From the NCBI RefSeq assembly GCF_000208745.1, contig NC_030858.1, positions 32,647,301 to 32,711,300 of the forward strand: a stretch of DNA of 64,000 bases, given 5' to 3'. Source of the DNA: Theobroma cacao. Its lineage: Eukaryota > Streptophyta > Magnoliopsida > Malvales > Malvaceae. The notes below the pieces were generated by a model. It saw only the letters and a list, made by a program, of their open reading frames with translations, made no database searches and had not been told where the DNA came from. Every line of letters starts with the position of its first letter. The first letter of the stretch is position 1. Both the position numbers and the translations under genes were made by a program. Of the stretch, positions 60,547 to 64,000 are shown piece after piece.

Positions 60547-63500
60547 CTAATTACCAATGAAGCCCAACCGGTGAAGAATCACTGCTAAGATGAGCATGCA
60601 TATTGCCAGAATCATACCAGGCTTCCCAAGTAACCAGTTCTTTGCCTTCTTTGCAACTTCTGCTCCTCTCTGGATCCTATCTACCCAGTGCATCTGCAAC
60701 AATATAGCGAGGGAGAAAACATTATCGATTGAAGGCAAAGATGTAAACATCAGGGCAAAGAAAAATCCAACACATTCAGCCAGATAAGAGACCTTCTTAA
60801 CACAAAGGATTATGATGAATGGTCAATAGTCATGAACATCTTACACCAGTTTATAAGGGACTTGTACCTCATTTCACAACATAACATTGCCCAACTTTTT
60901 ATATCTAATTAAATTTAATGTGGGTACATGAGCCCTGTGGAAGTGATTTCACATGTATAATAAGGCAGGTCACTCCCGCTTTCTGTATTTTTCACAGGTA
61001 ACAACAATTTGCACAATTGCAGTCATTTCAAAATCAGGTTCTTAAGCATAGGATACCCTGATAGAGAATTCAGCAAAACATCATCAACAGTTCAACAAAA
61101 AGAAGATTCTCAGACCCATTAAACTTCTGATCTAAGCATTTTGTCAATGACAAATACAATGCAACAAACTTCAGTGAAAACAAGGTAACATAGAGAACAC
61201 TATTTGCACTAATGCATAGAGCAAACAGAAATGAAATTGAACATCATTATCCAATTACATAGAAGTTGGGACCTCTAGAAACAACTCAGTATGGAAATGA
61301 CACACATCTATCCTTTTATTTCTTTCATTCCACCTCTAAACTCCTCACAAGATATATAAGATACTTTCGCAGAAGGAAATTAAAAGATCAAAAACAAAGA
61401 AAAAGAACAAAGAAATTGATGATCTCAATCTTTTGCCCTTTTCTCCCATTAATTAACTTAACAACCACAGACTTAGCAGCTATAGATAAAAAAAAAAAAA
61501 AACTCAGACAAAACCACAATATTAAACTAAGAATTTGAGAAATCTATTAGAGCATTTATTATGACAAGTGTTTTATCATTTATATGTACCAAGTCCTAAA
61601 TAGCAAGAAAATATAAAAACAGAGTAACAAACATACCATTCTATCCAAGTCTTCAGGCGATAAAGATGACATAGCTTGTTGAGCTTTTGCAGCATCTTCC
61701 CGAGACAGCTTCAATCCAAATTGTTCACTCATGTTTGCCATCATGTCTGGGCTCATGTTTTTCATCATTGATGCAAACATCTGTCCAGTTCACAAGTAAC
61801 AAGATATTAATCAACATTAACTTGAGGTAATGCAAGCTTAATATCATGGAGATACTCAGGCAATTGAGAAGGACAACATTCTATCAGCTATTGCATATAT
61901 CAGCATTAAAAAGTAAAACTGATTCAATACTCTTGTCCCTTGCATCAGAAACTTATTTATTTTCCGCATTTATGTTCTTTCTTTCTTTCTTTTTCTTTAT
62001 CTTTTTTTTTAAAGCCTGCACATTTGCAATAATCTGAATAATTTCAAAAGCCAGGAAGTTAGAAAGACTAATTTAACATGCTGCTAAGAAAAATAATTAT
62101 AATAGCACCAAAGATCCAATAATGTAAAAAATATATTCTCACACCTGCCGCATAGCTGGATCTTTCATTTGGTTTCTCATCTGTTCTTGTAAATCAGCAG
62201 TTGATGTTGGAAAACTTGACTGGGCGTTCATTGAATTTGGAAAATGACTAGAAGAACTGGTTTCACCAAAACCATTGTTCTCATTGGTGAGAGATGCTGT
62301 CTGAGATTCTGGATATTTTACCTTGGCATCTGAACCTAGTCTGTTACCGTTTACAGCTGTTGATGCAGGAATAGAGTCTGTCCCTTTCAAAGAAGCTGCC
62401 ATTTCGAACATTTTTTGAAGCTCTTCTGGGGGCATCTTGGTCATCATATCAGTTGCAGTTTTAAGCATCTCAGGTGTCACATTCGGAGGAACTGATCCAG
62501 GTCCAAATCCATTTTTCAAAGGACCTGTATATGGGTTTTCCCCCTGAAATGAAGAAGCCATTTGAGCCATTTTTTGTAGCCCTTCAGGTGACATCTTGCT
62601 GATCATATTTGAAACAGTCTTAAACATGTCTGGTGACACCTCTCCAACTTTACCGCCACTCATAGCAGCAAGGGTGTCAGGATCAGCATTAGAAACGAAA
62701 TTCTGAAATGATCTGCAAATTACAAGGGGAAATGAGAGAATTGAACAATTTTATGACCCTCAGAATAAATAATAATAGAGCACAAAAAATAGCAATAGCA
62801 CAGAACATGAACTATCAGCATTAATGGGCTAAAAAGGTTGGAAGAGAATTGGAAAACAATAAAAATACTGAATAAGTGAGTTTGGTTCTGTGGAAGGACT
62901 TGCCACACTTTGTATCCTATTGTTTCATTTAAATCCTCCAACTTTTCCTTCAATCAGCAGTAACCTTTTAAGGTCATAATTTACTTTATCCATCCATGTA
63001 CATACATCAAAGTGGATTGTATTTATGTGCATAATATCATGTGACTAGTTACTGCAAAGATAGCAGAGCAAAAACAAGAAGAAATTAAGAGAACGGAAAC
63101 CCCACTGATATATAGCTAATATCAATGTGATTTACAGCTTCTTATACATTATCCTCAAGTTTCATATGTTCAGATCATTAAATGATTTTAGGAGTCAATT
63201 TCTATATCTGACATAATCCAATCATAAATGACAGAATTTGGCATTACCAGACTAGGCTACTGAAGATAGCCTAATAGACAATTTTGTGATCATGAAAACA
63301 AACCTAAGTGCTTCTGGATCATCCTTTAGAGCCTGCACACACTCAGAATTGGTTGTCAAGTCTACGACCTTTTTCCCGATATCACTCTTACAGAATCCAG
63401 TACTTTCTAGAGGTTGTTTCAATGAATATTCAGAAGAGGTGCTTGCAGCTTCTTCAGTTATTTCTTCAATTACTACTCCTGTAAAATAAGGAGCAAACAG

Positions 63501-63984
63501 AAGTGTAAACATCTGAACATGGAAAAATATATATGAGAGGGAGTAGCTATAAGAAAATACAAAACAAGCAGATAATAACTTACCTCGAGGTGCCTCAGAA
63601 CTGCCTTCTCTAGCCAATCTTTCCTCAGCATCCCTACATAAACATTTGACATCAATAACCACCATGGAACATTGAACAAAAAACGCCTTTTCAACAATTT
63701 TATGAATATTGTTTAATAACTAGACCACATCTCATGAATCTAAATAGCAACTGCATTTCTTTAAAGAAAAACAACTAGAAAAAATGCACTTGTATCCCAC
63801 CCAATAATAGTCAAATGGGCTGATGTTGGTGCATAAATTAACTTTATAAGTGAATGCAGTGCTGACTACAACTTGTCCCGTAATTCTGCAATCTGAGTCA
63901 AATAAATTCATACCTCAAGACATCTGCAATTGTTTCATCGTCAGGGGAAACTTCATGTGCCTTGCTCAAGTCCGAGACAGCATC
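60547..63984 (-). CDS. OEP61: TPR7/OEP61 membrane chaperone receptor, C-terminal part (5' partial)
   Basis: Tail-anchored TPR protein. The Arabidopsis counterpart (TPR7/OEP61) binds Hsp70/Hsp90 through its TPR domain and has been placed in the ER membrane with the Sec translocon, and earlier in the chloroplast outer envelope. Exons in transcript order: 63984-63914, 63633-63584, 63478-63304, 62712-62145, 61780-61637, 60693-60547. They form one frame of 384 codons plus stop. The TPR domain lies beyond the right edge; only its following helix ([20 protein letters not shown]) is seen. Two Met-rich repeats follow ([20 protein letters not shown] and [20 protein letters not shown]). A Ser/Asn linker and a third Met-rich block ([20 protein letters not shown]) come next. 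The C-terminus KNWLLGKPG leads into a single tail anchor, [20 protein letters not shown], then GN. Confidence 0.95.
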
Positions 63985-64000
63985 CTAATAAATTTGAAAA

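Overview
The window is nuclear DNA from a eudicot plant. The genes are split by GT-AG introns, the non-coding DNA is AT-rich, and every gene belongs to an angiosperm family. Some LTR-like segments carry TATCGATA-type motifs and tandem repeats that remind me of Malvaceae (cacao/cotton) retroelements. That assignment is a weak inference.

Seven protein-coding loci are supported. From left to right they are: the 3' end of a UBP8-like ubiquitin-specific protease (+, 25-1280); a complete six-exon YABBY2-class transcription factor (-, 9315-16179), whose exons are all too short to stand out as open frames; a complete four-exon strictosidine synthase-like protein (+, 40336-43913); a complete three-exon SDH6, a plant-specific subunit of mitochondrial complex II (+, 45468-47735); a complete eight-exon RHF2A-type RING-H2 E3 ligase (-, 49337-54244); an intronless Cys-rich protein of unknown function (-, 56470-56922); and the C-terminal two thirds of the TPR7/OEP61 membrane chaperone receptor (-, 60547-63984, running off the right edge). 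For each spliced gene the exon lengths sum to an intact frame.

Layout: 1.3-9.3 kb is AT-rich intergenic DNA. 17.5-38 kb is a transposon block holding LINE fragments on both strands, a Ty1-copia element with a LINE inserted in its gag region, LTR-like segments with tandem repeats, and two inverted ~250 bp arms 6.6 kb apart. 40-64 kb is gene-rich, with small inverted-repeat elements in an intron and upstream of SDH6.

The genes do not form a pathway. Their interest is positional. From memory, the Arabidopsis counterparts sit in two separate segments: chromosome 1 (YAB2, an SSL and SDH6) and chromosome 5 (OEP61, RHF2A, an SSL and UBP8). Here they are interleaved in one colinear block, as expected for an ancestral order that was later duplicated and fractionated in the Arabidopsis lineage. 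I found no CRISPR array, rRNA, convincing tRNA or known microRNA, and no clearly new protein system.
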